Below, in pieces: positions 16,552 through 25,694 of a stretch of DNA of 64,000 bases. The notes below the pieces were generated by a model. It saw only the letters and a program-made list of their open reading frames with translations, was not told the DNA's origin and searched no databases. Source of the DNA: Neobacillus paridis (GTDB taxonomy: Bacteria; Bacillota; Bacilli; Bacillales; Cytobacillaceae); assembly GCF_016765675.1 (NCBI RefSeq), contig NZ_JAESWB010000168.1, positions 620,001 to 684,000 on the forward strand, in the 5' to 3' direction. Positions within the stretch are counted from its first letter, which is position 1; the number at the start of each line of letters is the position of its first letter. The position numbers and the translations under genes were made by a program.

Positions 16552-18581
16552 AGACAAAAGATTTATCAGTATTAGTGGTAGTAATTTTGATTGTCGCCAT
16601 GATGATCATCCCGCTGCCGACCATTTTGCTGGATTTTTTGTTAATCTGTAATATTTCGATTTCATTAATGATTTTACTAGTCGCGATGAATACAAAAGAG
16701 GCCTTGGAGTTTTCTATTTTTCCAACCGCCTTGCTATTGACGACGTTATTTCGGCTGGCATTGAATGTTTCGACAACCCGTTCCATCCTGTCCAAGGCAG
16801 ATGGGGGCCGGGTCATCGAGACCTTTGGTTCCTTTGTTATCGGGGGAAGCCCGGTTGTTGGTTTCGTTGTCTTCCTAATTCTTGTCGTCATCCAGTTTAT
16901 CGTCATTACCAAGGGCTCGGAAAGGGTTGCTGAAGTAGCGGCTCGGTTCACCCTCGATGCCATGCCTGGTAAACAAATGAGTATCGATGCCGATATGAAT
17001 GCCGGGTTAATCAGTGAGCAAGAGGCGAGAATGCGCCGCCGTAAGATTGAGCAGGAGGCCGATTTTTACGGGGCGATGGATGGTGCCAGTAAATTTGTCA
17101 AAGGGGATGCGATCGCCGGGATTGTCATTCTGTTAATCAACGTCATCGGCGGTTTTATCATTGGAATGGTCATCCACGGGATGGGGTTCGCGGAATCTGC
17201 CAGTACCTTCACACTGTTGTCTGTCGGTGATGGACTCGTCAGTCAGGTTCCAGCCTTGTTGATTTCCACGGCAACCGGTATAACCGTTACCCGCGCTGCC
17301 TCGGAAGGAAATTTAGGATCAGATATTATTAAACAGGTGTTTAGTTATCCAAAACTGCTCTATATCGTTGCAGGGACGATTATGCTCTTGGGCCTGCTGA
17401 CACCGATTGGCCTGCTTTTGACAATACCCGTTGGTTTGCTGCTGATCTTGGGCGGGTTATCGATTCAGAGGACTGCGAAACAGGATGAGCTGATGAGCGA
17501 GGAATTGGAAAAGGCGGAAATGGAAGAAGATATCCGCAGTCCTGAGAAGGTTGTCAATTTGCTCCAGCTGGATCCTTTGGAACTCGAAATTGGCTATGGG
17601 CTAATCCCCTTGGCAGATCAAAAGCAAGGCGGCGATATTCTAGACCGGATTGTGATGATTCGGCGGCAGTTTGCAATTGAGTTAGGATTGATCATTCCAA
17701 CGATCCGGATCCGTGATAATTTGCAATTACCGGCCAATCAATATGTGTTAAAATTCCGAGGGAGTAAGATTGCTTCTGGGGAAGTGTATCTTGATCACTT
17801 TCTCGCGATGATCCAAGGAGAGGATGCTGAGACAATAGAAGGCATTCGCGTCGTTGAGCCGGCGTTTGGACTTCCGGCAGTGTGGGTTACCGCAGAAGAA
17901 AAACAGCGAGCCGAATTGATGGGCTATATGATTGTCGATCCGCCGTCGGTGATTGCCACCCATTTAACAGAGGTGCTGAAGCAGTACGCTCACGAGCTGC
18001 TGCATCGTGAAGAAACTCAGGAATTAATTGATAATCTGAAAGAAACACATCCGAATCTTGTCAATGAACTTGTCCCAGCTCTATTGTCGGTCGGCGATAT
18101 TCAGAAAGTGCTGCAAAGTCTGCTGCGTGAACAAATCTCGATTCGCGACTTGGCGGCAATTTTTGAAACATTGGCCGATTACGCAGTTTACACCAAGGAT
18201 TCAAAGGTGTTAACCGAATATGTTCGGCAGTCATTAACCCGGCAGATAACCGAGCAATACGCCGATCAAGGCGTCATTCATGTTTTAACAGCCGGTGCCT
18301 CATTAGAAAAGGGAATTTCCGATAGTATCCAGCAAACCGAAACGGGGGCTTACTACCTATCGGTGGATCCGCAATTATCGCGCAGGATTACTGAAGAACT
18401 GCAGGTTCAAATTGAACGGGTGATGAAATCCGGCGGTCAGCCGATTTTTCTTACCTCACCATCGATTCGAATGTATTTAAAGCAATTTGTTGATAAAATA
18501 ATGCCGACAGTACCTGTTCTATCCTATACGGAACTGGAGCCTGACATTGAGATTCAAAGTATTGGAGTGGTGAACATATGA
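16548..18581 (+). CDS. flhA: Flagellar export gate protein FlhA
   Basis: 677 residues, the normal FlhA length. About eight membrane helices in the first ~310 residues, the conserved cytoplasmic FHIPEP-region equivalent ([26 protein letters not shown]), then a four-subdomain cytoplasmic part that binds chaperone-substrate complexes. FlhA forms the nonameric ring above the export gate. Four-base overlaps (ATGA) with flhB upstream and flhF downstream indicate translational coupling. Confidence 0.97.
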   Translation: [677 protein letters not shown]

Positions 18582-20005
18582 AAACAAAAAAAATCGTCGC
18601 AGATTCCATCCCTCTTGCTTTAAAAATGGTCCGCCAACAATTGGGCGATAATGCCATTATTGTCAATACCCGGGCGATAAAATCCGGCGGCCTATTTGGC
18701 TTTTTTGCCAAACAAAAATTCGAGGTAACTGCTTATTCCATGGACCAAGACCCTCCACAGGCGGCACGAAATGTTTCGATGGACATGGAAAATGAAAAAC
18801 CGCTTATCGAGAGTACCTCGAAAACAGCAGTTAAGCCGATAGAAGAGACGAATTTTTCAGATGAGCAAAAGCGCAAAATAATAAACGATGTGCTTGTCAA
18901 AAGAAGTATTCACCATACCAATCTCGAGGGTGTAAATTCAAAGGGGATCAATGAATCCGATAATAACGGGTTACCGGCAGCAAATCAAAGCCAAAGCAGT
19001 GAAGCAACAGGCTCTGGCTTTCATAAGAAGCCGCAAATGTTGTACCAATATTATTCCCAGAATGCAGACAGCGAGAAAGAAAAAACTGTCGCTCCTCCCA
19101 AAGCGAAACCAGCAGAACCTGACCATCTTCTTGATGAATTAAAGAGTCTCAAGAATATGATGATGGTCTTTATGACGGGGGAAAAGCAGGGTAATGGTCC
19201 GACGGCCCGCTTTGCCAAATGGATAAACCGGCTGAAACAACAAGGTGTGACTGAATCGGTTCTGGAAGCTATTGTGATCCAAACGGTTAATGCCATGATC
19301 GAAAAGTTTGGCTCTCTGAATGCAGCAACGGATGAGGCTATTGAACAAGAAATGATTTCCATTGTTCAGGGAATGATTGAAAGACGAACCCCAAAGTCCA
19401 ACGTCCTTCCAGAAGATGTCCGGCTGATTAACATTATTGGTCCAACCGGTGTTGGCAAAACAACGACAATTGCCAAATTAGCGACGGAACAAATCCTCAA
19501 ACAAAAGCGCCAGGTTGCCATGATTACGACAGACGTCTACCGTATCGCCGCGGTCGAACAGCTGAAAACATATGCTGGTATTTTGAATGTACCGATAGAA
19601 GTGGCCCGGTCACGCGAAGAATTGGATCAGGTACTGATGAAATTAAAGCATTTCGACCTTATTTATATGGATACGACCGGACGAAATTTTAAGGATGAAA
19701 AAAATCGCGAGTCCATCAATGAATTTTTACATCATCCATTAATAAGTGATAATTATTTGGCCTTGAGCCTGACCACAAAGTATGAGGACTTACAATATTT
19801 ATTGAATGAGTTTTTGGAAAGTCCCGTTAATAAATTGATTTTAACAAAACTTGATGAGACCTCCAGTTATGGTTCAATCCTGAATATTGCCTACCACTAT
19901 CCATATGAAATTACGTATCTTACAAATGGACAAAGTGTGCCGGAAGATATTACCACAATCGATCCAGCAATGCTTGCGAACTCGTTGGTAGGAGATGAAC
20001 GTTAA
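18578..20005 (+). CDS. flhF: SRP-family GTPase FlhF
   Basis: 475 residues: N-terminal basic region (MKTKKIVADSIPLALKMVRQQLG), a long poorly conserved linker (~60-190) and the SRP-type NG GTPase domain. G1 is GPTGVGKTTT, followed by TTDVYRIAAVEQL and DTTGRNF; LTKLDETSSYG is the guanine-specificity region. FlhF fixes flagellar number and position. The linker makes the protein longer than the ~366-residue B. subtilis FlhF. Overlaps flhA by four bases. Confidence 0.95.
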   Translation: MKTKKIVADSIPLALKMVRQQLGDNAIIVNTRAIKSGGLFGFFAKQKFEVTAYSMDQDPPQAARNVSMDMENEKPLIESTSKTAVKPIEETNFSDEQKRKIINDVLVKRSIHHTNLEGVNSKGINESDNNGLPAANQSQSSEATGSGFHKKPQMLYQYYSQNADSEKEKTVAPPKAKPAEPDHLLDELKSLKNMMMVFMTGEKQGNGPTARFAKWINRLKQQGVTESVLEAIVIQTVNAMIEKFGSLNAATDEAIEQEMISIVQGMIERRTPKSNVLPEDVRLINIIGPTGVGKTTTIAKLATEQILKQKRQVAMITTDVYRIAAVEQLKTYAGILNVPIEVARSREELDQVLMKLKHFDLIYMDTTGRNFKDEKNRESINEFLHHPLISDNYLALSLTTKYEDLQYLLNEFLESPVNKLILTKLDETSSYGSILNIAYHYPYEITYLTNGQSVPEDITTIDPAMLANSLVGDER

Positions 20006-20006
20006 T

Positions 20007-20888
20007 ATGGATCAGGCTGAAAGTCTAAGAGAATATATGCACCGCCATCAAGTGCAGCAAGAAAAGAAACACAATTCACGGATGATTACGATTGCAAGCG
20101 GAAAGGGCGGGGTAGGTAAGTCGAATTTCACGTTAAACTTTGCCCTGGCATTAAAATCAATCGGGAAAAAGGTTGTTATCCTTGATTTGGATTTATCCAC
20201 TGCCAATATTGATATTCTAATGGGGGCCTCCTCGTCAGGAAACAGCCTGGCCGACGTGCTCCACAAACGTAAATATTTATTTGATTGTATTGAAAAAGGT
20301 ACCGGGGGAATTGATTATATTACCGGAGGATTGGAACTTCAAGACCTGTTACTGTTAGATCATGAGAATCAGGTGTTTTTCATGAACCAAATTCAAGAGC
20401 TAAATTCCTATGCCGATTTTATTTTACTTGATACCGGTGCAGGAATTTCCAAGATTCTCGTTGATTTTATTATCGCTTCTGATGAAACCATTTTGGTGAC
20501 GACACCGGAACCGACTTCCATTGCAGATTCCTATTCGGTCATGAAAACCGTCCTCCAATACACCAGCCAAGCCCCGAAATTTCGCTTGGTGGTAAATCGG
20601 GCGCGATCCTATCGTGAAGCAATTGATACCTCAAGAGCATTAAAAAATGCCTGTTCCGTTTTTCTAAAAATGGGCTTGAATACGTTAGGATTTTTGATGG
20701 AAGATGCTCATGTTCAGAAGGCCGTCCGGTCACAATCACCTTTTTATCTTTCATACCCTAACTGCGAAGCTTCGAAAAACATGAAACAAATTATGTATAC
20801 CTTTTTACCTGACATGGAAGTCAATTCACCTGTCCCGATAAAAGGTGTCCGCGGATTTTTTGAAAAAATGTTGTCTCTAAGAAAATAG
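20007..20888 (+). CDS. flhG: MinD-like ATPase FlhG (YlxH)
   Basis: 293 residues from the ATG at 20007 (MDQAESLREYM, which aligns with the start of Bacillus FlhG). The ATG at 19995 abuts the GGAG and is unlikely. The deviant Walker A motif SGKGGVGKSNF, the VVILDLDLSTANIDILMG switch and LLDTGAGIS mark the ParA/MinD family. With FlhF it controls flagellar number and placement. It starts just beyond the end of flhF. No cheB, cheA, cheW, cheC or cheD follows, unlike in B. subtilis. Confidence 0.94.
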   Translation: MDQAESLREYMHRHQVQQEKKHNSRMITIASGKGGVGKSNFTLNFALALKSIGKKVVILDLDLSTANIDILMGASSSGNSLADVLHKRKYLFDCIEKGTGGIDYITGGLELQDLLLLDHENQVFFMNQIQELNSYADFILLDTGAGISKILVDFIIASDETILVTTPEPTSIADSYSVMKTVLQYTSQAPKFRLVVNRARSYREAIDTSRALKNACSVFLKMGLNTLGFLMEDAHVQKAVRSQSPFYLSYPNCEASKNMKQIMYTFLPDMEVNSPVPIKGVRGFFEKMLSLRK

Positions 20889-20909
20889 TTTTAAAGGGTG
20901 GGCGAAAAA

Positions 20910-21299
20910 ATGAGCGGAAGTTGGAGAATTAACGCGATTTTGGGGCTGACCGCATTTATTTTGAGTTTTGTTTTGTCATTTGTTAATAATACATGGCAGA
21001 CGTCCTTATTTCGGGCGGTCATCGGCTTTGTTCTGTTCTTTATCTTCGGTTATTTGCTGCGGATGATTTTCCAGCAAATGACCTCTAGGAAAAGCGGTGA
21101 TAAACTTCCGCCACAAACAATGAACCAGCCATATAGTGCCAAAGCGAACGCTGCCAAACAGTCCCATTCACAGTGGCAAGAAGCTGTGAATGGAAAGGGA
21201 AAATCCAAGGCCCCAGAGGTTTCCAAAGAGAATGCCCACTTTCAAGCTATTTCTTTGGAGGCTTTACATACCAAGAAGGGGTCAAATGAGTCTAAATAA
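20910..21299 (+). CDS. Small two-helix membrane protein between flhG and sigD
   Basis: 129 residues from the ATG at 20910 (AAAGGGTGGG upstream). Two membrane helices at ~8-28 and ~35-57, then a hydrophilic, Lys/Gln/Ser-rich cytoplasmic tail. I do not recognise a characterised family. Its place between flhG and sigD, in the same direction with short gaps, suggests a role in flagellar assembly or in regulating SigD; B. subtilis has the membrane protein SwrB just after sigD, but I see no sequence basis for calling this SwrB. Confidence 0.75.
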   Translation: MSGSWRINAILGLTAFILSFVLSFVNNTWQTSLFRAVIGFVLFFIFGYLLRMIFQQMTSRKSGDKLPPQTMNQPYSAKANAAKQSHSQWQEAVNGKGKSKAPEVSKENAHFQAISLEALHTKKGSNESK

Positions 21300-21346
21300 A
21301 TTTCCTTTCACTTCACTTTGAACCTTTAAGCAAGGAGGGATAAACG

Positions 21347-22150
21347 TTGAAATCGGCTATAAATGACATCAATTCCAATAACCTTTTATGGAGAAAATTC
21401 CAGGAAAACCAAGATTCAACTGTCCAGGAAAAACTGGTAAAGCAATATTCCCATTTAGTTGAACGAATGGCCAATAAACTGAGTCTTACGATTCCGCAAC
21501 GTATTATCCCGAAGGAGGATCTACTCGGGTTAGGCTTTATTGGATTAATTGAAGCAATCAGAAATTTTGATTACACGAAAGGATACCAATTTGAAACCTA
21601 TGGTTTATGGCGGATTAAGGGGGCAATGTTGGATGGCATCCGTAAAATGGATTGGATTCCGCGCAGCTTAAGGGAAAAAACAAAAGCTGTGAACAAAGCT
21701 ATTCGGGAATTGGAACAAACCTTGTTAAGAACACCAACCGAAGAGGAACTGGCAGACTATTTGAATCTTTCCGTTGAGGATGTCGATGTAACGATGTCGG
21801 CCTTATCCTTTTCCACACTGCTCTCGCTTGATGAACCGATGAATGACCATGAAGAGGAAGGAAAGCAGCAGAGCCGGTTGGATTTTCTGCATGATGATCA
21901 GCCTAATCCTCAGGAACAGCAAATCCAAATGGCTGAATTCCGGAAAATAATGGCCGAATGTATTGATGAAATGCCGGAGAATGAACGGTTGGTTCTAACT
22001 TTATTATATTACGAAGGTCTAACCCAAGTGGAAATCGCCGATGTGCTAAACTTGACGAAGGGGCGGATTTCACAAATCCATTCCAAGGCGATTGTCCGTC
22101 TGCGCAGAAAATTTGAAACGATGGGCTATTCTTTTCAATCGTTTGTTTAG
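21347..22150 (+). CDS. sigD: RNA polymerase sigma-28 factor for motility (SigD/FliA)
   Basis: 267 residues. Begins with TTG, eight bases after AAGGAGGG; no earlier in-frame ATG exists and the next Met lies in region 2. Region 2 motifs: KEDLLGLGFIGLIEAIRNFDYTKGYQFETYGLWRIKGAMLDGIRKMDW, seen here in pieces (LLGLGFIGLIEAI; FETYGLWRIKGAMLDG), and region 4 ends in LTQVEIADVLNLTKGRISQIHSKA. It directs transcription of late flagellar genes; a candidate target promoter lies at 3443. It is the next-to-last gene of the locus. Confidence 0.95.
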   Translation: MKSAINDINSNNLLWRKFQENQDSTVQEKLVKQYSHLVERMANKLSLTIPQRIIPKEDLLGLGFIGLIEAIRNFDYTKGYQFETYGLWRIKGAMLDGIRKMDWIPRSLREKTKAVNKAIRELEQTLLRTPTEEELADYLNLSVEDVDVTMSALSFSTLLSLDEPMNDHEEEGKQQSRLDFLHDDQPNPQEQQIQMAEFRKIMAECIDEMPENERLVLTLLYYEGLTQVEIADVLNLTKGRISQIHSKAIVRLRRKFETMGYSFQSFV

Positions 22151-22176
22151 CCAGCAACAAGTGAGGTGGTATCCCT

Positions 22177-22491
22177 ATGCGATTTAGCATTGAAAACCGG
22201 GAATTTAAACGATTTGTTTTTAGAAATCCGATTCATGGTTTCATTGAGCCGACAATCCCATACAATGGTAAAACAAAAAAAAACATTTGGATTGTCGATA
22301 TGAGTGCTGGCGGCCTTAAATATGTCAGTGATTTTGAGTTTGGGGTAAATTTTATTGACATGTATCAAATCCAAATGACATTGGAGAACAGTGAGCTACT
22401 TCTTTTTGGAAAAATTATTAGAAAAAAGAAGTTATCGAACAACCTCTGTGAATACTCGGTTAAATTTGACTTTGATTATCACTCAAACTAA
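22177..22491 (+). CDS. Single-domain PilZ protein at the end of the flagellar operon
   Basis: 104 residues consisting of one PilZ domain. It has both c-di-GMP motifs: R8-E-F-K-R12 (RxxxR) and D41-M-S-A-G-G46 (DxSxxG). ATG preceded by GAGGTGG; it begins 26 bases after the sigD stop in the same direction, so it is probably co-transcribed with the motility sigma factor. It lacks the YcgR-type N-terminal domain of the protein at 1451. A c-di-GMP output linked to motility is a fair inference; its partner is unknown. Confidence 0.82.
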   Translation: MRFSIENREFKRFVFRNPIHGFIEPTIPYNGKTKKNIWIVDMSAGGLKYVSDFEFGVNFIDMYQIQMTLENSELLLFGKIIRKKKLSNNLCEYSVKFDFDYHSN

Positions 22492-22532
22492 GCAATGAAA
22501 CTGCCAGTAAATGAAATTTTTTGCAATTTTTT

Positions 22533-22561
22533 TTGAATCCTGGTGTATTATCATATATAAT
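22533..22561 (+). promoter_or_regulatory. Sigma-A promoter of ppaC
   Basis: TTGAAT (22533-22538), 17-base spacer, TATAAT (22556-22561), 60 bases before the ppaC start. Confidence 0.75.
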
Positions 22562-22620
22562 TTCGATTAGGGTCAATTTCTTTATTGATCTTTATACTTT
22601 AAACGATTGGGAGTAGTAGC

Positions 22621-23559
22621 ATGGAAAAAGTACTTATTTTCGGACATAAGAATCCAGACACAGATTCCATTTGCTCTGCACTTGCTTATGCAGACTTAAA
22701 AAAACAATTGGGACTAAATGTTGAACCGGTTCGCCTTGGCGCGATTAACAGCGAAACACAATATGCCCTTAAAACATTCAACGTAGAAGCACCGCGTTTG
22801 GTTGAGACAGTTGCCAACGAAGTGGAGACGGTTATTTTAGTTGATCATAACGAGCGCCAGCAAAGTGCCAACGATATTGCCGATGTACGCATCCTTGAGG
22901 TCATCGACCATCACCGGATTGCTAATTTTGAAACAAGTGGTCCGCTTTATTACCGCTGTGAACCAGTTGGCTGTACCGCTACGATTTTAAACAAAATGTA
23001 TAAAGAAAATGGCAAGACCATCCCGAAGGAAATTGCCGGCTTAATGCTGTCGGCGATTATCTCGGACTCATTACTATTTAAATCACCGACTTGCACACAT
23101 GAAGATGTGATCGCTGCCCATGAGTTAGCGGAGATTGCCGGAGTAGATGCAAATGTTTACGGCTTGGAAATGCTGAAGGCAGGAGCAGATGTCAGCAGTA
23201 AAACCGTTGGGGAATTATTATCCCTTGACGCAAAAGGTTTTGAAATGGGCTCCAGCAAGGTCGTCATTGCACAAGTGAACACCGTTGATCCGGCTGATGT
23301 ACTTGCCCGCAAGACTGAACTGGAAGCAGCCATTAAAAAAACTATTGCTGAAAAGAACTTGGATATGTTCTTATTTGTCATCACCGATATCTTAACAAAT
23401 GATTCAGTTGCCCTGGCACTGGGCAATAAAGCTGCTGCAGTTGAAAGAGCTTATCATGTAACCTTAACTGACAACACAGCCACATTAAAAGGCGTTGTCT
23501 CCCGTAAGAAACAAATTGTACCGGTGTTAACGGATATCTTTAATAAGGTGGAAATCTAG
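22621..23559 (+). CDS. ppaC: Manganese-dependent inorganic pyrophosphatase (family II)
   Basis: 312 residues, DHH phosphoesterase superfamily. Metal-binding motifs GHKNPDTDS near the N-terminus and [10 protein letters not shown] around residue 100; C-terminal DHHA2 domain with the SRKKQIVP motif. It hydrolyses pyrophosphate to phosphate in the cytoplasm and drives biosynthetic reactions forward. Length and motifs match Bacillus PpaC closely. Monocistronic, between its own promoter and terminator. Confidence 0.97.
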   Translation: MEKVLIFGHKNPDTDSICSALAYADLKKQLGLNVEPVRLGAINSETQYALKTFNVEAPRLVETVANEVETVILVDHNERQQSANDIADVRILEVIDHHRIANFETSGPLYYRCEPVGCTATILNKMYKENGKTIPKEIAGLMLSAIISDSLLFKSPTCTHEDVIAAHELAEIAGVDANVYGLEMLKAGADVSSKTVGELLSLDAKGFEMGSSKVVIAQVNTVDPADVLARKTELEAAIKKTIAEKNLDMFLFVITDILTNDSVALALGNKAAAVERAYHVTLTDNTATLKGVVSRKKQIVPVLTDIFNKVEI

Positions 23560-23570
23560 GAAACATAAAG

Positions 23571-23606
23571 AAAACTGTCCATGCCTTATGCATTGGACAG
23601 TTTTTT
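23571..23606 (+). terminator. Terminator of ppaC
   Basis: Stem AAAACTGTCCA(TGC) / (GCA)TTGGACAGTTTT followed by TTTTTT. Confidence 0.85.
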
Positions 23607-23668
23607 AATGACTTACGAAAATAGAAATAACCTTTCAATAAATATGTATCAATAGATGTGTCACATTT

Positions 23669-23715
23669 TTGACAAACATAGAAAAATGTATTACTATTAT
23701 CTCGAAATCAAGATA
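23669..23715 (+). promoter_or_regulatory. Promoter with MhqR-like operator ahead of the pirin gene
   Basis: TTGACA (23669-23674), 17-base spacer, TACTAT (23692-23697). Immediately downstream, at the expected start site, lies the 18-bp near-perfect palindrome TATCTCGAAATCAAGATA (23698-23715), which resembles the TATCTcgaattcgAGATA operator of the MarR/DUF24-type quinone sensor MhqR of B. subtilis. Repression by steric block is implied (inference). Confidence 0.6.
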
Positions 23716-23756
23716 GTAACATTTGAGATATTTATAAAAAGGAGACTAAACATATT

Positions 23757-24461
23757 ATGCTCAGAAAAATAAACCACGAAAACATGGGTAGGAGTAATTT
23801 AGGCTGGTTAAGAAGCATTTTTCACTTTTCATTCGCTGAGTACTACAATCCGAATAATATCAATTTCGGGATGCTACGGGTAATTAATGATGATCTGGTT
23901 GCACCCGGGACGGGATTTGATCTTCATCCGCACCAAAATATGGAGATTATCTCTTATGTAGTGGGTGGGGAACTCACCCATGGTGACAGCATGGGAAATA
24001 AGAGCACGATCACCCGTGGCCATGTTCAATATATGAGCGCCGGGACTGGGGTTTACCACTCCGAACAAAACTTGGCAGATCAACCACTTAGATTTTTACA
24101 AATATGGATTATTCCTGATAAAACAGGCTATACACCAAGTTATGGGGATTACCGATTTGAATGGAATGACCGCCATAATCAATGGCTTCATATGGTCTCA
24201 AGCAAAGCAGGAGATGCCCCAATAAAAATCAACCAGGACATGAATGTTTATGCCCTGGAACTTGAAAAAGACAAGGAGATCAGTTTTCTAGTTGCAGCAG
24301 GCAGGCAGGCTTACATGGTGCAAGTGGAGGGAAGATCAGCCGTAAATGGAGTTGAATTAGGTACAAGGGATGCCCTGGAAATTGTCGAAGAAGATATCCA
24401 GATAAAAGCAAGCGAAACAACCCATGTCGTCATCCTAGAAATGAAAAAAATAGCCGAATAA
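23757..24461 (+). CDS. Pirin family protein (quercetin 2,3-dioxygenase-like bicupin)
   Basis: 234 residues. The N-terminal cupin carries the metal ligands: HPHQNMEII (two His) and, later, GTGVYHSEQN (His and Glu), as in pirins and YhhW-type quercetinases. GFDLHPHQNMEIISYVVGG and LRFLQIWIIPDKTG are family landmarks. Such enzymes can open flavonoid rings in vitro; the natural substrate is often unknown. The MhqR-like operator in its promoter suggests induction by quinone or catechol compounds. Confidence 0.88.
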   Translation: MLRKINHENMGRSNLGWLRSIFHFSFAEYYNPNNINFGMLRVINDDLVAPGTGFDLHPHQNMEIISYVVGGELTHGDSMGNKSTITRGHVQYMSAGTGVYHSEQNLADQPLRFLQIWIIPDKTGYTPSYGDYRFEWNDRHNQWLHMVSSKAGDAPIKINQDMNVYALELEKDKEISFLVAAGRQAYMVQVEGRSAVNGVELGTRDALEIVEEDIQIKASETTHVVILEMKKIAE

Positions 24462-24484
24462 GTAGACAGGCCACGTGTCGCAGG

Positions 24485-24519
24485 CAGACCTCGTTCATGA
24501 CAACGGGGTCTGTTTTTTT
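24485..24519 (+). terminator. Terminator of the pirin gene
   Basis: Stem CAGACCTCGTT / AACGGGGTCTG (one G-U pair) followed by seven T. Confidence 0.8.
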
Positions 24520-24698
24520 AACGATCAGCATATAATTCTGTCACATAAATGTCATTGAAATGGTCGGTATTTTTTATCTGAGGCTGCTCTCGATTTGCAA
24601 GTTTTATGCTACTATTGGTATAGCACATTTATGAATAGTCGAACTAATTTAGCGAAATATTTTAAATTATGACATACTAATTGAGGTGCCAGCTGGAA

Positions 24699-25694
24699 AT
24701 GAACTATCTTTTAAAGCTATTTTATCTAATCGGTTTCCTATTGTTTTTTGCCACCTTTTCCTTCGCTATTTACTTTGCGGAAAAAATGAATGATTTTCGC
24801 GTTTCGGCTGCCAAAGAAAAAGTTCCCAGCTACAAATATCATTTCGTGTTAGTGCCGGAGGAAGTTGATAATAATTATTGGAGATTGATAGAAAAGGGTG
24901 CCCGTGATGCTGCCAACCAATTCGGGATCGAGCTTGAATATGTAGGACCAAAGCAGGGAAATATTGATGAGCACTTAAAAACTTTGGAAATGGCCGCTGC
25001 TGCGAAAGTAGATGGGATTATCTCGCAAGGGCTGACGGAAAAGCAATTTACCCCTCTTATTAATAAATTGGTTAAAAATGGAACGCCAATCATTACAATT
25101 GATACAGATGCTGAAAATAGCAACAGGAATTCTTATGTCGGAACGAATAATTATTACGCAGGTTTTATAGCAGGTCAGGCTTTATTAAAGGATACTTCTG
25201 GGATCGTGAATGTGGCAATTATTACCGGAAGCTTTCACTCCATTAACCAAAAAATGAGAGTGAATGGCTTTAAAGCTGCCGTAAAAGGGGAGGAAAGAGT
25301 CCGGATTATCGCCATCGAGGAATCAAAAATTTCCCAAATTCGGGCTGCCGAAAAAACGTACCAGATTCTTGAAAAATATCCCCAAGTCAACGCTATTTTT
25401 GGAACCAGTGCTTTGGACGGGATCGGTATTGCGAACTCTGTTACTCTGTTAAATCGCGTCGAGGGAATGTATATTATCGGCTTTGATACACTGGATGAAA
25501 CGCTAGCGGCCATGAAAAAAGGGATTATCGATGCCACGGTGACTCAGGAGCCTTATGAAATGGGGCATCGTTCTGTCGAGCTGATGATTAAGATCATCGA
25601 GGGTAAAAAAGTGCCAACGACCAATTATACCAATACCGCCGTGATCCACAAAGAAGATATCACAGCAGACATGAAAGAGGATACCGTCAAATGA
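24699..25694 (+). CDS. Membrane-anchored sugar-binding protein of a three-component sensor
   Basis: 331 residues from the ATG at 24699 (GAGGTG 11 bases upstream; TTG 24681 is an alternative). N-terminal membrane anchor (~5-27), then a periplasmic-binding-protein type I fold (RbsB/XylF-like): YHFVLVPEEVDNNYWRLIEKGARDAA, GIISQGLTEKQF, TPIITIDTDAENSNRNSYVGTNN, FGTSALDGIGIANSV. No lipobox. It is translationally coupled (ATGA) to a LytS/YesM-type kinase and an AraC-type regulator, an arrangement like XylFII-LytS-YesN of clostridia, where the binding protein presents the sugar to the kinase. The ligand is not deducible, though a sugar is likely. Confidence 0.82.
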   Translation: MNYLLKLFYLIGFLLFFATFSFAIYFAEKMNDFRVSAAKEKVPSYKYHFVLVPEEVDNNYWRLIEKGARDAANQFGIELEYVGPKQGNIDEHLKTLEMAAAAKVDGIISQGLTEKQFTPLINKLVKNGTPIITIDTDAENSNRNSYVGTNNYYAGFIAGQALLKDTSGIVNVAIITGSFHSINQKMRVNGFKAAVKGEERVRIIAIEESKISQIRAAEKTYQILEKYPQVNAIFGTSALDGIGIANSVTLLNRVEGMYIIGFDTLDETLAAMKKGIIDATVTQEPYEMGHRSVELMIKIIEGKKVPTTNYTNTAVIHKEDITADMKEDTVK

